Of a DNA stretch of 31,660 nt, positions 1-8,705 are shown piece after piece (positions within the stretch are counted from its first letter, which is position 1; each line of letters opens with the position of its first letter). Source of the stretch: UBA8752 sp042095055 (GTDB taxonomy: Bacteria > Bacteroidota > Bacteroidia > Flavobacteriales_D > Sanyastnellaceae); NCBI GenBank assembly GCA_042095055.1, contig JBELBZ010000028.1, positions 1 to 31,660 of the forward strand. The letters run 5' to 3'. The notes beneath the pieces are model-generated. The model saw nothing but the letters and a program-made list of their open reading frames with translations. It was not told the origin of the DNA and did no database searches. A program made the position numbers and the translations under genes.

Positions 1-2
1 GC

Positions 3-3000
3 ACGTGTGAGTTCCCGCTGGACCTCTATGGCAGCGCCAATGTGGACTGCGACGGAAACTGCCTCAATGACACCGATGGCGACCAGGTGTGCGACGAGGA
101 CGAAGTGCCTGGTTGTACAGATGAGACCGCATGCAACTACTCAGAAGCTGCTACAGATGACGATGAGAGCTGCACCTTTCCTGCCGCTGCAAACTTGGAC
201 TGCGACGGCAACTGCCTGAACGATGCGGACATTGATGGTGTCTGTGATGAAGACGAGGTTGACGGTTGTACAGACGAAACAGCATGTAACTACAGCGACC
301 TGGCCACTGAAGACGACGGCACTTGTACGTATGCTGGTACAAATCTCGACTGTGACGGCAATTGCTTGAACGACGCCGACAACGACCAGGTGTGCGACGA
401 AGACGAAGTTGACGGTTGTACCGATGAGGGGGCATGTAACTACTCAGGAACAGCTACCGATGATGATGGATCCTGCGAGTACACTTCTTGTGCGGGTTGT
501 ACAGACGCATCAGCTTGTAACTATGACAGCAGCGCGACCATCGATGACGGTGGGTGTACGTTCGTTGATGGCATTTGCGACAGTTGTGAGGACGGGATTG
601 TTGTGGACAACGATGCGGACGACGACGGCATCTGCGATGCCAATGAGACGGCGGGTTGTACAGATCCTGAGGCCTGTAATACAGGTGTCTTTACTGATGT
701 GGACAACAGCCTTTGCACCTATCCTGACGGATACCCTTCCAACATTGTAGACTGCGACGGCAACTGCCTGAACGATGCTGATAATGACCAAGTGTGCGAT
801 GAGAATGAGGTTCCCGGATGTACCGATGATGCTGCATGTAACTACGATGCCCCTGCAACCGATGACGATGGTTCTTGTCAATACCCCGTCGACATTTATG
901 GCTTGGACTATGTCGACTGTGATGGCGGCTGCTTGAACGACGAAGATGGAGACCAGATCTGTGATGAAGAGGAGCTTGCTGGCTGCACCGATCCTGAAGC
1001 ATGCAACACAGGTGACTTCAGCGATACAGACGACAGCCTCTGCACATATCCTGACGGATATCCTTCTAACATTGTCGACTGCGACGGAAACTGCATCAAC
1101 GATGCCGATGCAGACTTGGTGTGTGACGAGGAAGAGGTAGGTGGTTGTGACGACGAAACGGCGTGCAACTTCTCGTCCGATGCTACCGACAACGATGGCT
1201 CTTGTACATATGCTGATTCCGGATACGACTGTGATGGAAACTGCTTGGAAGACACCGATGGAGATTCTGTATGTGACCCCTTCGAGGTGGCAGGCTGCCA
1301 GGAAGAAGGAGCTTGTAATTATGACCCAGCCGCAACAGACGCTGCTCCATGTGAGTACCCTGTCGACCTCTATGGTCTGGACTACGTTGATTGTGATGGC
1401 GGTTGTTTGAACGACCTCGATGGCGATGAGATTTGCAACGAGGACGAAGCCCTTGCGGTGACCGGTGGAGCAATAGAAGTCGCTTTGAGCGATGGTGCAC
1501 CCATCGACAGCAGCGTGGCCCTGTTGATTGATGCTTTGGACAATCCTTCCGATTTCCTCGTTGAAAGTCTGATCCTTTCAGGAAACGGAGACGTGTTGGT
1601 TCCCGCCAATATGGAAGAGGATTGCGGATCCATTTTCTTGCCAGTAGACGCTGCGTGGGACGATGCAGGTTACAACCTGAATGCCCTTTCACAAGAAGTG
1701 CTCGGTGACCTCATTGCGGGCCACATATTTCCAGGCCTCTGTGAGCTCATGAGCGAAGGCGCGGTATACAGCAACTATTATGGCGAGGAGTTCACCTACA
1801 CTGAAGCAGAAGGCGATGCCCGATTGGTCAGTGCCAATGGGGATGCTTATGTCATCGAGAACGGTGCTTACCAGTTCAACAGCAACAGTTACTTGTATGC
1901 CATCGACAGGGTCATTCCCTTGGAGAGCGCCGACCCTTGCTTGGGCTGTGCCAATTTGACCATTGACGGTGACTTGGCTGATTATGAGGTTGAATGCGAG
2001 GGAGACTTGGTTGCGGCTACTGCTGCTGCCGCCACAGGATTTGCCTGTAACGACCTCGAACTGGACAATGTGGTCACGGTGAAGAACCGCACAGATGGAC
2101 GGAACCAGATCTGCACCGGTGGCGGAACCACGCAGGCGTGGAACGCCATTACGGCGGGTGACGATGCCAACTTCAACAACGGTCCCGATGCCTTGCTGCA
2201 GTTCTACGACATGAACGGCGACATGAGCGCTGGACATTACTTCATCGAAGACGCTGCCAACGGTGGGGTGTCCTTCGAGCAGTTCGAAAACGGAACCGCC
2301 CTCATGCAGGGTACCGTTATGGACAAGAACGACAACAACCTCCGCTTGGAGATCCACCTCTTCTTCGAAGGCCGTGCGGTCGGCGCAGACTGGGCTGGCG
2401 GATTCAAGAACGATTACGGTTGTGCAGTGAATACGGATCTCTGGACCATGTACACCTTGAACAACGAGGCCTCCTATGCCGAGGGCGGACCAGGTGCTTG
2501 GGACTTTGGGACATTGATTCACTTCAACCACCAGCCTGCCAGTGAATACTTCGGTTTCCAATTGGGCGATGGTGCCAACAACCACAATTGCGAGGACAAC
2601 GGATTCTCCGGTTGGTTCAGCTGGTCTGGATCGATCGCTGGAGAAGATGCCGCCGGCTTCGCTGGTGACGTCATTGCGACCCTCGAGCCTAGCTGTGATT
2701 TGCCTACGAATTGCATGGAGGGTGAGTACGTGGAGTTCCACTATATCGCGTTCGACGACCAGTGTAACGTGGCGACTGAAATTGTCCAGACGGTGACCCG
2801 CAATGACATCACAGCTCCTACCTATGTTTCTGGTGGAGAAGACCTCACCTTGACTTGCGATGAAAGCGAGCAGTGGTTGATCGACAACCCTGCTTCGGAC
2901 GAAGTGGTGCTGTTCACCGACAACTGTGACGACAGCGAGTATGGATGTGCCGCAGGATTTGATCCGAATACAAGTGGGTTTGCCGACGGCAACACCGTGT

Positions 3001-6000
3001 ATGTGTGCGTTGAATTGGTCGGACAGACCACGGCTTCGTACACCGCCAGCAGCTGCCGCGTATTGAACCGCACTTGGGTAGCCACGGATTGCTTCGGCAA
3101 CCAGACCTATCATGTTCAGGCGATCACCATCGAAGACACTACGGTTCCAGAAGTGACGGTGACAGCGCCTTCAGGATTGACGCTCAACGTCAATGGTCTG
3201 TGTTACGTAGACCTCGACCCCTCCAATACGGGTGTGGCGACTACAGCATATTCTGACAACTGTGACCTGGCCGATACCGGACTGGATTACAGCGATGAAG
3301 TGGTGGACAGCATCAGCACAGGTTGCTACAGCATCATCCGGACATGGACGGCCATGGCAACGGACAGCTGTGGAAATGCCACGGTCGAAACAGACGACCA
3401 GCGCATTGACATTGAGGATGCCATCGCGCCTTCATTCCTTGCCAACGGTGTCGACACACTCGAGTGCGACCTCTGGCAGGACTGCTCTTATGCGTACCTG
3501 AACAGTGTGGGTCTGATGACCGTCATGGACAACTGCGAGTTGAGCCATGTGGATGTGGATTGCACCCCACTCTCAGCAGGTTGCTGGGACGATTACATCA
3601 TCGACTACACAGCCACCGACATGTGTGGAAACGTCTCAACGTTCCAGCAGATCGTGGTGGTGACCGACCGCACACCCGCTGAATGGACGTTGGCCTCTGC
3701 AGATTACACCTTGCAGTGCGACGACGCGAGCCTCACTGGTTTCGTGCAGCACGAATTGGGCCACTTCTACGCCGTGCCGGAGTTCACTCCTGGTGATGGC
3801 ATGCATGCTGAGGCCATGGACAACTGCGACGCTGAGGCGGAGGTCAGCTATGAGGACTTGATCCTGACCACCCCATGCACGCAGGAGTACACCATCAAGC
3901 GCACGTATTCCACCACCGATTGCTCTGACAACTATGCGGAGCACATCCAGTACATCACGATTGAGGATACTACCGCGCCTGAGTTCACGGCTTTCCCTGC
4001 GGACGAAACAGTAGAATGCGATGCCGTTCCTGCCATTGCGTCACTGGGATCGTTGGAAGCTTCGGACAACTGCGACAGCGGTCCAGCAATTGCTTTCGTG
4101 GAGGAAATTCGCACCGACGGCGCGTGTGATGATACGTATACATTGACCCGCACATGGCAGACTTCGGACTGCGCCGGTAATGTTCACTTGCAGTCTCAGA
4201 CCATTGAGGTGCAGGATACTCAAGCGCCTATGCTGAGCATCCAATGCCCTGATGACATTCTCTACAGCAATGTGCCATTTGCCCAAGGTGACTTGTCCAT
4301 TGCGACCAATGGCGAGCCCACGTGGACGGACAGTGACGATTGCGACGGAGCCGTTACGGTAGAGTACACCTACGTGGATGTTGCCATCGCGCTTGATCCC
4401 GATACGGATTCCGACAACCAAGGCGACTACGAGCTGGAGCGCACCTTTACGGTCACAGCTACGGATAACTGTGGCAATGCTACGGTACTCGAATGCATGC
4501 AGGTGTTGACGTTCACGGATGAGGAGGCGCCAGAGTTTGACGGCAATCCCGACGACCTGTACCCAGCGCCCATCACTTGTGGTGACATGCCCGACCCCTA
4601 TGACACCAGTGTGTTGCCATTGCATGCAACGGACAACGGTGACAGTGAACTGGACTACGAGATCTCCATGGCCTTCTTGACTTCAGGGTCTTGCCCAGGT
4701 ACCTATGTCCGCATTTGGTACGTGACCGACGACAGCGGAAACGAATCTGAGTCCGCCATCCAGTATGTAGCTACGGTCGACACCTTGGCGCCAGAGTTTG
4801 ACTTCTGTCCAGACAACATCGAGGTCTTCCTCGACGAGAACTGCAGCACAGACTTGAGCACGGACGCCACAGGTATGGCCACGGTGACAGACAACTGCGA
4901 CGCCAATCCAGATGTCACCTATGAGGACATCATGTTCATGGACCTGCCTGCCGCCGCTGATACCGATGGTGCAGACTACATCTATGACGATGAGGATGAC
5001 ACGCACAACGGCAGCTACCAGTTCACACGTGTGTTCTCTGCGGAGGATGCCTGTGAAAACGAGAACTGGAAGTCTGGCAGCTACTGTGAGCACATCATTA
5101 CGGTGACCGATGCCACCGCTCCTGCCATGTCTGTGAACTGGCCAGCGGATCGTGTAGAGGAGCTCAATGCGGCTTGTGAAGCTGATCTGAGCCTCGACAT
5201 GGTCACGGCCACGGCTACGGACAATTGTGACGGCAACGTGACCATCGCCATCTCTCACAGCGATTCAGCTCCGATCTACAGCTGCACGGGCGACGCTGCT
5301 GCAGAAGGAAACTACACCTTCACGCGAACATGGACTGCAGTGGCAACGGACGACAGCGGAAACGAAGACGTTCAGACCCACGATCAGTTGTTCACCGTGA
5401 ACGACGAGATCAATCCTGTTGTCGACATCAGCTGTCCCGATACTTATGCGACGGATCTCGCTGCTGACTGCACGGCTGACACTTCACCTGCTGCTGCGGG
5501 TCAAGCGACAGCCACCGCGACAGACAACTGCGACTCTGATGTGAGCATCAGCATCACGTATGCCGATACCGATACGACCTACACCTGCAGCGATGCGGAT
5601 GGACTGGCTGAGGGCTCTTACGTCTTCACCCGCACTTGGACGGCAGTGGCTACGGATGACTGTGGCAATACAGACACTGAAATTCACATCCAGACCATTA
5701 CGGTGACCGACGTGACAGCTCCGCTCTTGAGTGCCATGGCCCCTGCTGACCAAGTGGTTCAGTTGGATGCCGATTGCAACACAGACCTGACGACAGGCAC
5801 CCTCGGTTATGCCACGCATACAACGAGTGATGCTTGCGACAGCGATGTGACCATCGAGACAGACTTCACAGACGGCGCTCCAGAGTATACCTGCGCTGGG
5901 GATGACGGCCAATTGGACGGAAGCTATGTGTTCACACGTACGTTCAACTTCACGGCAACCGACGACTGTGGCAACAGCACCTCTACGAGTGTTGACCAGT

Positions 6001-7562
6001 TGATCACGGTTCAGGACAATGTGAATCCTTCACAGACCATCGAGACGCTTGACCCTGTCACGCTCTACCTCGACGGTGATTGCGCCACGGACCGCAGCGA
6101 TGCCGCTACAGGAGTCCCCGCCATCACGACGGATGACAACTGTGACAGTGACGTTGCCAATGTGTTGACGTTCATGGATACTCCAAACGTCCAGACTTGC
6201 AGCGATGGAGACAGCGCCGACGAGGGCAGCTACACCTTTACACGCACGTGGACCAGCGTTGCCACCGATGACTGTGGCAACGAGAACACGGTGACCACCA
6301 GCCAGGACATCACCGTCCTCGACGAGATGGCCCCACAGTTCATTTCTACCTGCGACATCAGCAACGATGAAGTGGTGGAGTACGCTTGTGGCGATGACAA
6401 CCAGAACGGATTGAATGACATCTTCGATTTCACTGAGATTCCTGCAGCTTGTGACGTCCAATACGCGGACAACTGCGACAGCGAAGTCACGTTGGAGTTC
6501 TCCTCCGTGGAAAGCGGTTACCTCCCAACGGAGGACATCGCCAACTTCTGTATGCCTGCCACGGTTGAAGCCATCGACAACGGTGAGACTTGCGACGACC
6601 GCGCCCCTGAAGCTGTGCGTTTGTTCAACTTCCCAGGCGCTGAGTCCTTCACCATTGTGAATGGAGGCAGCAGCATCATCGAGATCGCTCCTGACAGCAC
6701 CATGCACATCGTGCTCGAGGTGGAAGACGTCAACGGAGACGGATTCATCTTCGACGCCATCTATGAAGGCGGACACGACTGGAATGAGTGGCTGGCTGAG
6801 CCTGGCATGCACAACTACAAGAAGGACTGTGCCGACATCTTCCCAGGCATCGAAATCTGGACCGAGTGGGTCTACTACGTGATGGGTTCAGGTGGCACGA
6901 TGACTGGAACCGGTTCATATGCCGGGTCTAGCTTCGACCTCCAGCACCAGCCGTTGAACGCCTACTACGGCCTCCAGATCGGTGAAGGTGCCAACAACAA
7001 GAACGAGAACTACGGTGGTAGCGCTTGGTTCTTCTACAGCGGTGAGCTCATCGTAGACGGCATCAGCCAGGGCGCGTTGTCTTCCAGCGGTGACATCTTC
7101 TTCGACATGGACTGCTGCCTCGGATGGCAGATCGATTACAGCTACACCATTACCGATGATTGTGGCAACACCACGGAGTTCGATTACACCGACCTCGGAA
7201 CGGGTGAGTTTGACAACCTCGACAACGTGACGGTGAGTGGTGGTCAGAGTGGACACACCCCCATCGACATCACCGGAGGTGTGAGCAGCTTGAAGGATCC
7301 CATCCGCATTACAGGATTGCAGCCTAACCCCACAAACGACTACAGCACGCTCGGATTCGTAGTGACCAACAACATGCGCCTGCGCATTGACCTGTACACC
7401 ATGGGTGGGCAGTTCGTTCAGGAGTTGTTTGACGGCAATGCCTCTGAGGATGTTCAGTATGTGCTCGACATTGACGCGAACACGTTGTCCAGCGGAATGT
7501 ACCAGGTACGCCTGTCCAGTTCCGACTACATCGTGGTCAAGAAGCTCTTGGTTTCAGAGTGA
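3..7562 (+). CDS. Giant modular T9SS-secreted surface protein (5' end missing)
   Basis: The reading frame is open from the left edge (base 3) to TGA at 7560-7562, about 2,519 residues, so the true start and signal peptide lie outside the window. The order of parts is: eight DCDG(N/G)C calcium-type repeats alternating with GCTDxxACNY units (to about 1450); a fasciclin-like domain (about 1452-1925); a hyalin-like repeat interrupted by a large module (about 1950-2812); twelve hyalin-like repeats (about 2812-6330); a thirteenth interrupted by a second copy of the module; and a T9SS type A sorting domain (7308-7559). The protein is very acidic, Asp- and Cys-rich, as expected of a secreted Ca-stabilised, disulfide-linked adhesin. 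Known for such families: export by the type IX system and surface attachment or release. Inferred: adhesion or matrix role. No enzymatic domain is recognised. A GTG at 42 is not a credible start because the same repeat continues upstream of it. Confidence 0.93.
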   Translation, partial: TCEFPLDLYGSANVDCDGNCLNDTDGDQVCDEDEVPGCTDETACNYSEAATDDDESCTFPAAANLDCDGNCLNDADIDGVCDEDEVDGCTDETACNYSDLATEDDGTCTYAGTNLDCDGNCLNDADNDQVCDEDEVDGCTDEGACNYSGTATDDDGSCEYTSCAGCTDASACNYDSSATIDDGGCTFVDGICDSCEDGIVVDNDADDDGICDANETAGCTDPEACNTGVFTDVDNSLCTYPDGYPSNIVDCDGNCLNDADNDQVCDENEVPGCTDDAACNYDAPATDDDGSCQYPVDIYGLDYVDCDGGCLNDEDGDQICDEEELAGCTDPEACNTGDFSDTDDSLCTYPDGYPSNIVDCDGNCINDADADLVCDEEEVGGCDDETACNFSSDATDNDGSCTYADSGYDCDGNCLEDTDGDSVCDPFEVAGCQEEGACNYDPAATDAAPCEYPVDLYGLDYVDCDGGCLNDLDGDEICNEDEALAVTGGAIEVALSDGAPIDSSVALLIDALDNPSDFLVESLILSGNGDVLVPANMEEDCGSIFLPVDAAWDDAGYNLNALSQEVLGDLIAGHIFPGLCELMSEGAVYSNYYGEEFTYTEAEGDARLVSANGDAYVIENGAYQFNSNSYLYAIDRVIPLESADPCLGCANLTIDGDLADYEVECEGDLVAATAAAATGFACNDLELDNVVTVKNRTDGRNQICTGGGTTQAWNAITAGDDANFNNGPDALLQFYDMNGDMSAGHYFIEDAANGGVSFEQFENGTALMQGTVMDKNDNNLRLEIHLFFEGRAVGADWAGGFKNDYGCAVNTDLWTMYTLNNEASYAEGGPGAWDFGTLIHFNHQPASEYFGFQLGDGANNHNCEDNGFSGWFSWSGSIAGEDAAGFAGDVIATLEPSCDLPTNCMEGEYVEFHYIAFDDQCNVATEIVQTVTRNDITAPTYVSGGEDLTLTCDESEQWLIDNPASDEVVLFTDNCDDSEYGCAAGFDPNTSGFADGNTVYVCVELVGQTTASYTASSCRVLNRTWVATDCFGNQTYHVQAITIEDTTVPEVTVTAPSGLTLNVNGLCYVDLDPSNTGVATTAYSDNCDLADTGLDYSDEVVDSISTGCYSIIRTWTAMATDSCGNATVETDDQRIDIEDAIAPSFLANGVDTLECDLWQDCSYAYLNSVGLMTVMDNCELSHVDVDCTPLSAGCWDDYIIDYTATDMCGNVSTFQQIVVVTDRTPAEWTLASADYTLQCDDASLTGFVQHELGHFYAVPEFTPGDGMHAEAMDNCDAEAEVSYEDLILTTPCTQEYTIKRTYSTTDCSDNYAEHIQYITIEDTTAPEFTAFPADETVECDAVPAIASLGSLEASDNCDSGPAIAFVEEIRTDGACDDTYTLTRTWQTSDCAGNVHLQSQTIEVQDTQAPMLSIQCPDDILYSNVPFAQGDLSIATNGEPTWTDSDDCDGAVTVEYTYVDVAIALDPDTDSDNQGDYELERTFTVTATDNCGNATVLECMQVLTFTDEEAPEFDGNPDDLYPAPITCGDMPDPYDTSVLPLHATDNGDSELDYEISMAFLTSGSCPGTYVRIWYVTDDSGNESESAIQYVATVDTLAPEFDFCPDNIEVFLDENCSTDLSTDATGMATVTDNCDANPDVTYEDIMFMDLPAAADTDGADYIYDDEDDTHNGSYQFTRVFSAEDACENENWKSGSYCEHIITVTDATAPAMSVNWPADRVEELNAACEADLSLDMVTATATDNCDGNVTIAISHSDSAPIYSCTGDAAAEGNYTFTRTWTAVATDDSGNEDVQTHDQLFTVNDEINPVVDISCPDTYATDLAADCTADTSPAAAGQATATATDNCDSDVSISITYADTDTTYTCSDADGLAEGSYVFTRTWTAVATDDCGNTDTEIHIQTITVTDVTAPLLSAMAPADQVVQLDADCNTDLTTGTLGYATHTTSDACDSDVTIETDFTDGAPEYTCAGDDGQLDGSYVFTRTFNFTATDDCGNSTSTSVDQLITVQDNVNPSQTIETLDPVTLYLDGDCATDRSDAATGVPAITTDDNCDSDVANVLTFMDTPNVQTCSDGDSADEGSYTFTRTWTSVATDDCGNENTVTTSQDITVLDEMAPQFISTCDISNDEVVEYACGDDNQNGLNDIFDFTEIPAACDVQYADNCDSEVTLEFSSVESGYLPTEDIANFCMPATVEAIDNGETCDDRAPEAVRLFNFPGAESFTIVNGGSSIIEIAPDSTMHIVLEVEDVNGDGFIFDAIYEGGHDWNEWLAEPGMHNYKKDCADIFPGIEIWTEWVYYVMGSGGTMTGTGSYAGSSFDLQHQPLNAYYGLQIGEGANNKNENYGGSAWFFYSGELIVDGISQGALSSSGDIFFDMDCCLGWQIDYSYTITDDCGNTTEFDYTDLGTGEFDNLDNVTVSGGQSGHTPIDITGGVSSLKDPIRITGLQPNPTNDYSTLGFVVTNNMRLRIDLYTMGGQFVQELFDGNASEDVQYVLDIDANTLSSGMYQVRLSSSDYIVVKKLLVSE
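45..1460 (+). repeat. Tandem DCDGNC / GCTDxxACNY calcium-type repeats
   Basis: Eight copies of DCDG(N/G)C begin at bases 45, 198, 348, 750, 915, 1077, 1227 and 1389. Each is followed by an LNDxDxDxxCDExE stretch resembling a thrombospondin type 3 calcium loop. About nine GCTDxxACNYxxxATxDDGSC units alternate with them. A higher order is visible: CTYPDGYPSNIV linkers occur twice (about 714 and 1043) and YPVD(I/L)YGLDYV linkers twice (about 882 and 1356), with a related linker at the left edge. Spacing is 150-165 bases except for one unit of about 400 bases (348-750), which carries extra GCTD and DxCEDG elements. Confidence 0.85.
1452..1925 (+). other. Fasciclin (FAS1)-like domain within the giant protein
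   Basis: This stretch has the FAS1 layout: a helical start (SSVALLIDALDNPSDF), an FLPVDAAW element that corresponds to the F-x-P-T-D-x-A-F box, LGDLIAGHIFPG matching the L-x-x-x-x-x-x-H-x-x-x-G box, and a closing YLYAIDRVIPLE matching the V-x-V-I-D-x-V-L-x-P end. FAS1 domains mediate cell or matrix adhesion. The domain is divergent and was assigned by motif order only. Confidence 0.6.
2178..2643 (+). other. HQP...GANN module, copy 1, nested in a hyalin-like repeat
   Basis: A segment of about 155 residues contains FNHQPASEYFGFQLGDGANN followed by a WFSWSG end. It interrupts a hyalin-like repeat: the front half (DYEVECEGD, about 1977-2070) lies before it and the back half (VEFHYIAFDDQCNVATEIVQ, about 2730-2790) after it. 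A second copy with the same HQP, GxGANN and WFxxSG landmarks occurs at about 6600-7061. I do not recognise the fold. A beta-sandwich carbohydrate-binding or extracellular domain is possible but unproven. Confidence 0.55.
2812..6330 (+). repeat. Twelve hyalin (HYR)-like repeats
   Basis: Twelve units of about 80-120 residues share the pattern TAPxF...C...ATDNCD...Y.D...C...Y.FTRTWTATDxCGN...Q.ITVxDxTAP. Clear markers are repeated DNCD, RTW and CGN motifs, and TAP or NP at each boundary. Units 9-12 (about 5115-6330) are the most alike, with an added TCSDxDxxxEGSY insert, suggesting recent tandem duplication. Such repeats are common in Bacteroidota T9SS cargo and resemble HYR/Ig-like folds that act as stalks or adhesion modules. 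Confidence 0.75.
6600..7061 (+). other. HQP...GANN module, copy 2, nested in the last hyalin-like repeat
   Basis: The landmarks are LQHQPLNAYYGLQIGEGANN and WFFYSG, as in copy 1. It lies between the DNCD half (about 6468) and the SYTITDDCGNTTEF half (about 7140) of the thirteenth hyalin-like repeat. Outside the core landmarks the two copies differ strongly, so this is an old duplication or an independently acquired module rather than a recent copy. Confidence 0.55.
7308..7559 (+). other. T9SS type A C-terminal sorting domain
   Basis: The last 84 residues begin with ITGLQPNPTND and continue through an amphipathic RIDLYTMGGQFVQ strand, an LSSGMYQVRL strand and a final VVKKLLVSE. This is the typical Por secretion system tail (PNP start, G-x-Y-x-x-x-L, basic KKLLV end). 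It directs type IX export and is normally cleaved on the surface. Confidence 0.92.
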
Positions 7563-7603
7563 TTCCAGACTAGAGGAAGGCGTTGAACCAAACTCCTTGA
7601 GGC

Positions 7604-7640
7604 GGAAGCCGCTCCCGAATGGGGGCGGCTTCCTGCTTTT
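7604..7640 (+). terminator. Rho-independent terminator after the giant gene
   Basis: A 13-pair stem (7604-7616 with 7621-7633, one G-T wobble), a GAAT tetraloop and a TGCTTTT tail lie 42 bases after the stop codon. This cleanly separates the surface-protein gene from the next gene. Confidence 0.9.
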
Positions 7641-7647
7641 CCGGGCC

Positions 7648-7655
7648 TACCTTTC
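7648..7655 (+). promoter_or_regulatory. Putative -7 box (TACCTTTC) of the GT9 gene
   Basis: One mismatch to the Bacteroidota -7 consensus TAnnTTTG, 6 bases before the ATG at 7662 and just after the upstream terminator. No convincing -33 TTG at standard spacing was seen. Confidence 0.35.
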
Positions 7656-7661
7656 CCGCCG

Positions 7662-8705
7662 ATGTCTCAGGCAGGCCCTACACGCATCCTTGTCATTCGG
7701 TTCTCCAGCATGGGAGATGTGATCCTCACGTCTCCGGTTGTGCGCGCCTTGCACGCCATGCTCGAGGGAGAGGTAGAAGTGCATTATCTCACCAAGGCGG
7801 CTTTTGCAGATGCCTTGACAGGGCTGCCCAACCTCCACCGGGTGTGGACCATACACAAGTCGACCGCAGAAGTGGAGGGGCCCCTCCTTGAGGTGGGGTT
7901 TCACTACATCATAGACCTTCACTCCAATGCCCGCTCGGGCTTCATCAAAAGGGCCCTTCGCAACAAGGGAACATTGGACTTTACGGTAGACAAAAAGAGC
8001 CTTGAGAAAATCCTGCTTGTCAGGTTTGGGATGGACCGCCTCAAGGGCCAACATGTGGTGGAACGCTATCTGGAGGTCCTGTCTCCATTTGGTGAAGCGC
8101 TTTCGGCGCTGGGGAAATTGGGAGATGACGGGTCGCTTGCACTTCCAGAACCGGCCTCCAAAGAGAAATCTGCTGGGGGGCATGTGGATGGCGGCCGGGT
8201 GGTGCTCGCTTTGGGTGCAGCGCATGTTGGCAAGGCCATTCCAGCCGGACATTGGCAGGAGATTGTGGCGCATTTGGCAAGCCAGCAAACACCCGTAGAT
8301 CTCATCGGTGGCCCTGATGAGGCGGCCCTCGCTGCAGAGCTGGCCGCATCTTTTGAGGGGGCTGATGTCCTCAACCACTGCGGCGCTGCGACCTGGTCGG
8401 AGACCTTCTCCATCATCGGGCAAGGGGCGCTGTTGGTCACCGGCGATACCGGGGCCATGCACGCAGGGGCTGCACTTCAGGTGCCGATGGTGGTCGTGTG
8501 GGGGTGTACGTCGCCAGCTTTGGGCATGGGGCCTTGGATGCCCCATCCCCATACCGTGCAACTTGAACCTGAAGGGCCTGAGCGAATGCGGCCTTGCAGC
8601 CGTTTGGGCGACCGATGTCGGCACAAGGTTCGCTGCCCTGAGCGGGTTTCCCCTCAGCGGGTGGTTACCACCATCGATGCAGTCCTCAAACGAACAACGC
8701 CTTGA
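7662..8705 (+). CDS. Glycosyltransferase family 9 (heptosyltransferase-like)
   Basis: A 347-residue protein of the ADP-heptose:LPS heptosyltransferase type. The N-terminal Rossmann half opens with RILVIRFSSMGDV (residues 8-20); its Asp corresponds to the catalytic Asp of the family. The C-terminal half has the GAAHVGKAIPAGHW nucleotide-sugar loop, LIGGPDE and the hallmark TGDTGAMHAGAAL. Length is normal. Expected role: addition of a heptose or similar sugar to the LPS core at the inner membrane; acceptor and donor cannot be read from sequence. It is monocistronic after a strong terminator. Its 3' end overlaps the convergent thioesterase gene by 20 bases. A Cys/Arg-rich tail (CSRLGDRCRHKVRC) is a possible metal or disulfide element often seen at this family's C-terminus. 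Confidence 0.88.
   Translation: MSQAGPTRILVIRFSSMGDVILTSPVVRALHAMLEGEVEVHYLTKAAFADALTGLPNLHRVWTIHKSTAEVEGPLLEVGFHYIIDLHSNARSGFIKRALRNKGTLDFTVDKKSLEKILLVRFGMDRLKGQHVVERYLEVLSPFGEALSALGKLGDDGSLALPEPASKEKSAGGHVDGGRVVLALGAAHVGKAIPAGHWQEIVAHLASQQTPVDLIGGPDEAALAAELAASFEGADVLNHCGAATWSETFSIIGQGALLVTGDTGAMHAGAALQVPMVVVWGCTSPALGMGPWMPHPHTVQLEPEGPERMRPCSRLGDRCRHKVRCPERVSPQRVVTTIDAVLKRTTP

Noticed and set aside
45..1460. Repeats that might be a CRISPR array
   Set aside because: Units are 150 bases or more, in frame, and encode conserved Cys/Asp motifs; no short identical repeats with unique spacers.
1689..3113. A 474-codon minus-strand open frame inside the giant gene
   Set aside because: No recognisable protein motif, and it is opposite a clear repeat-bearing coding frame.
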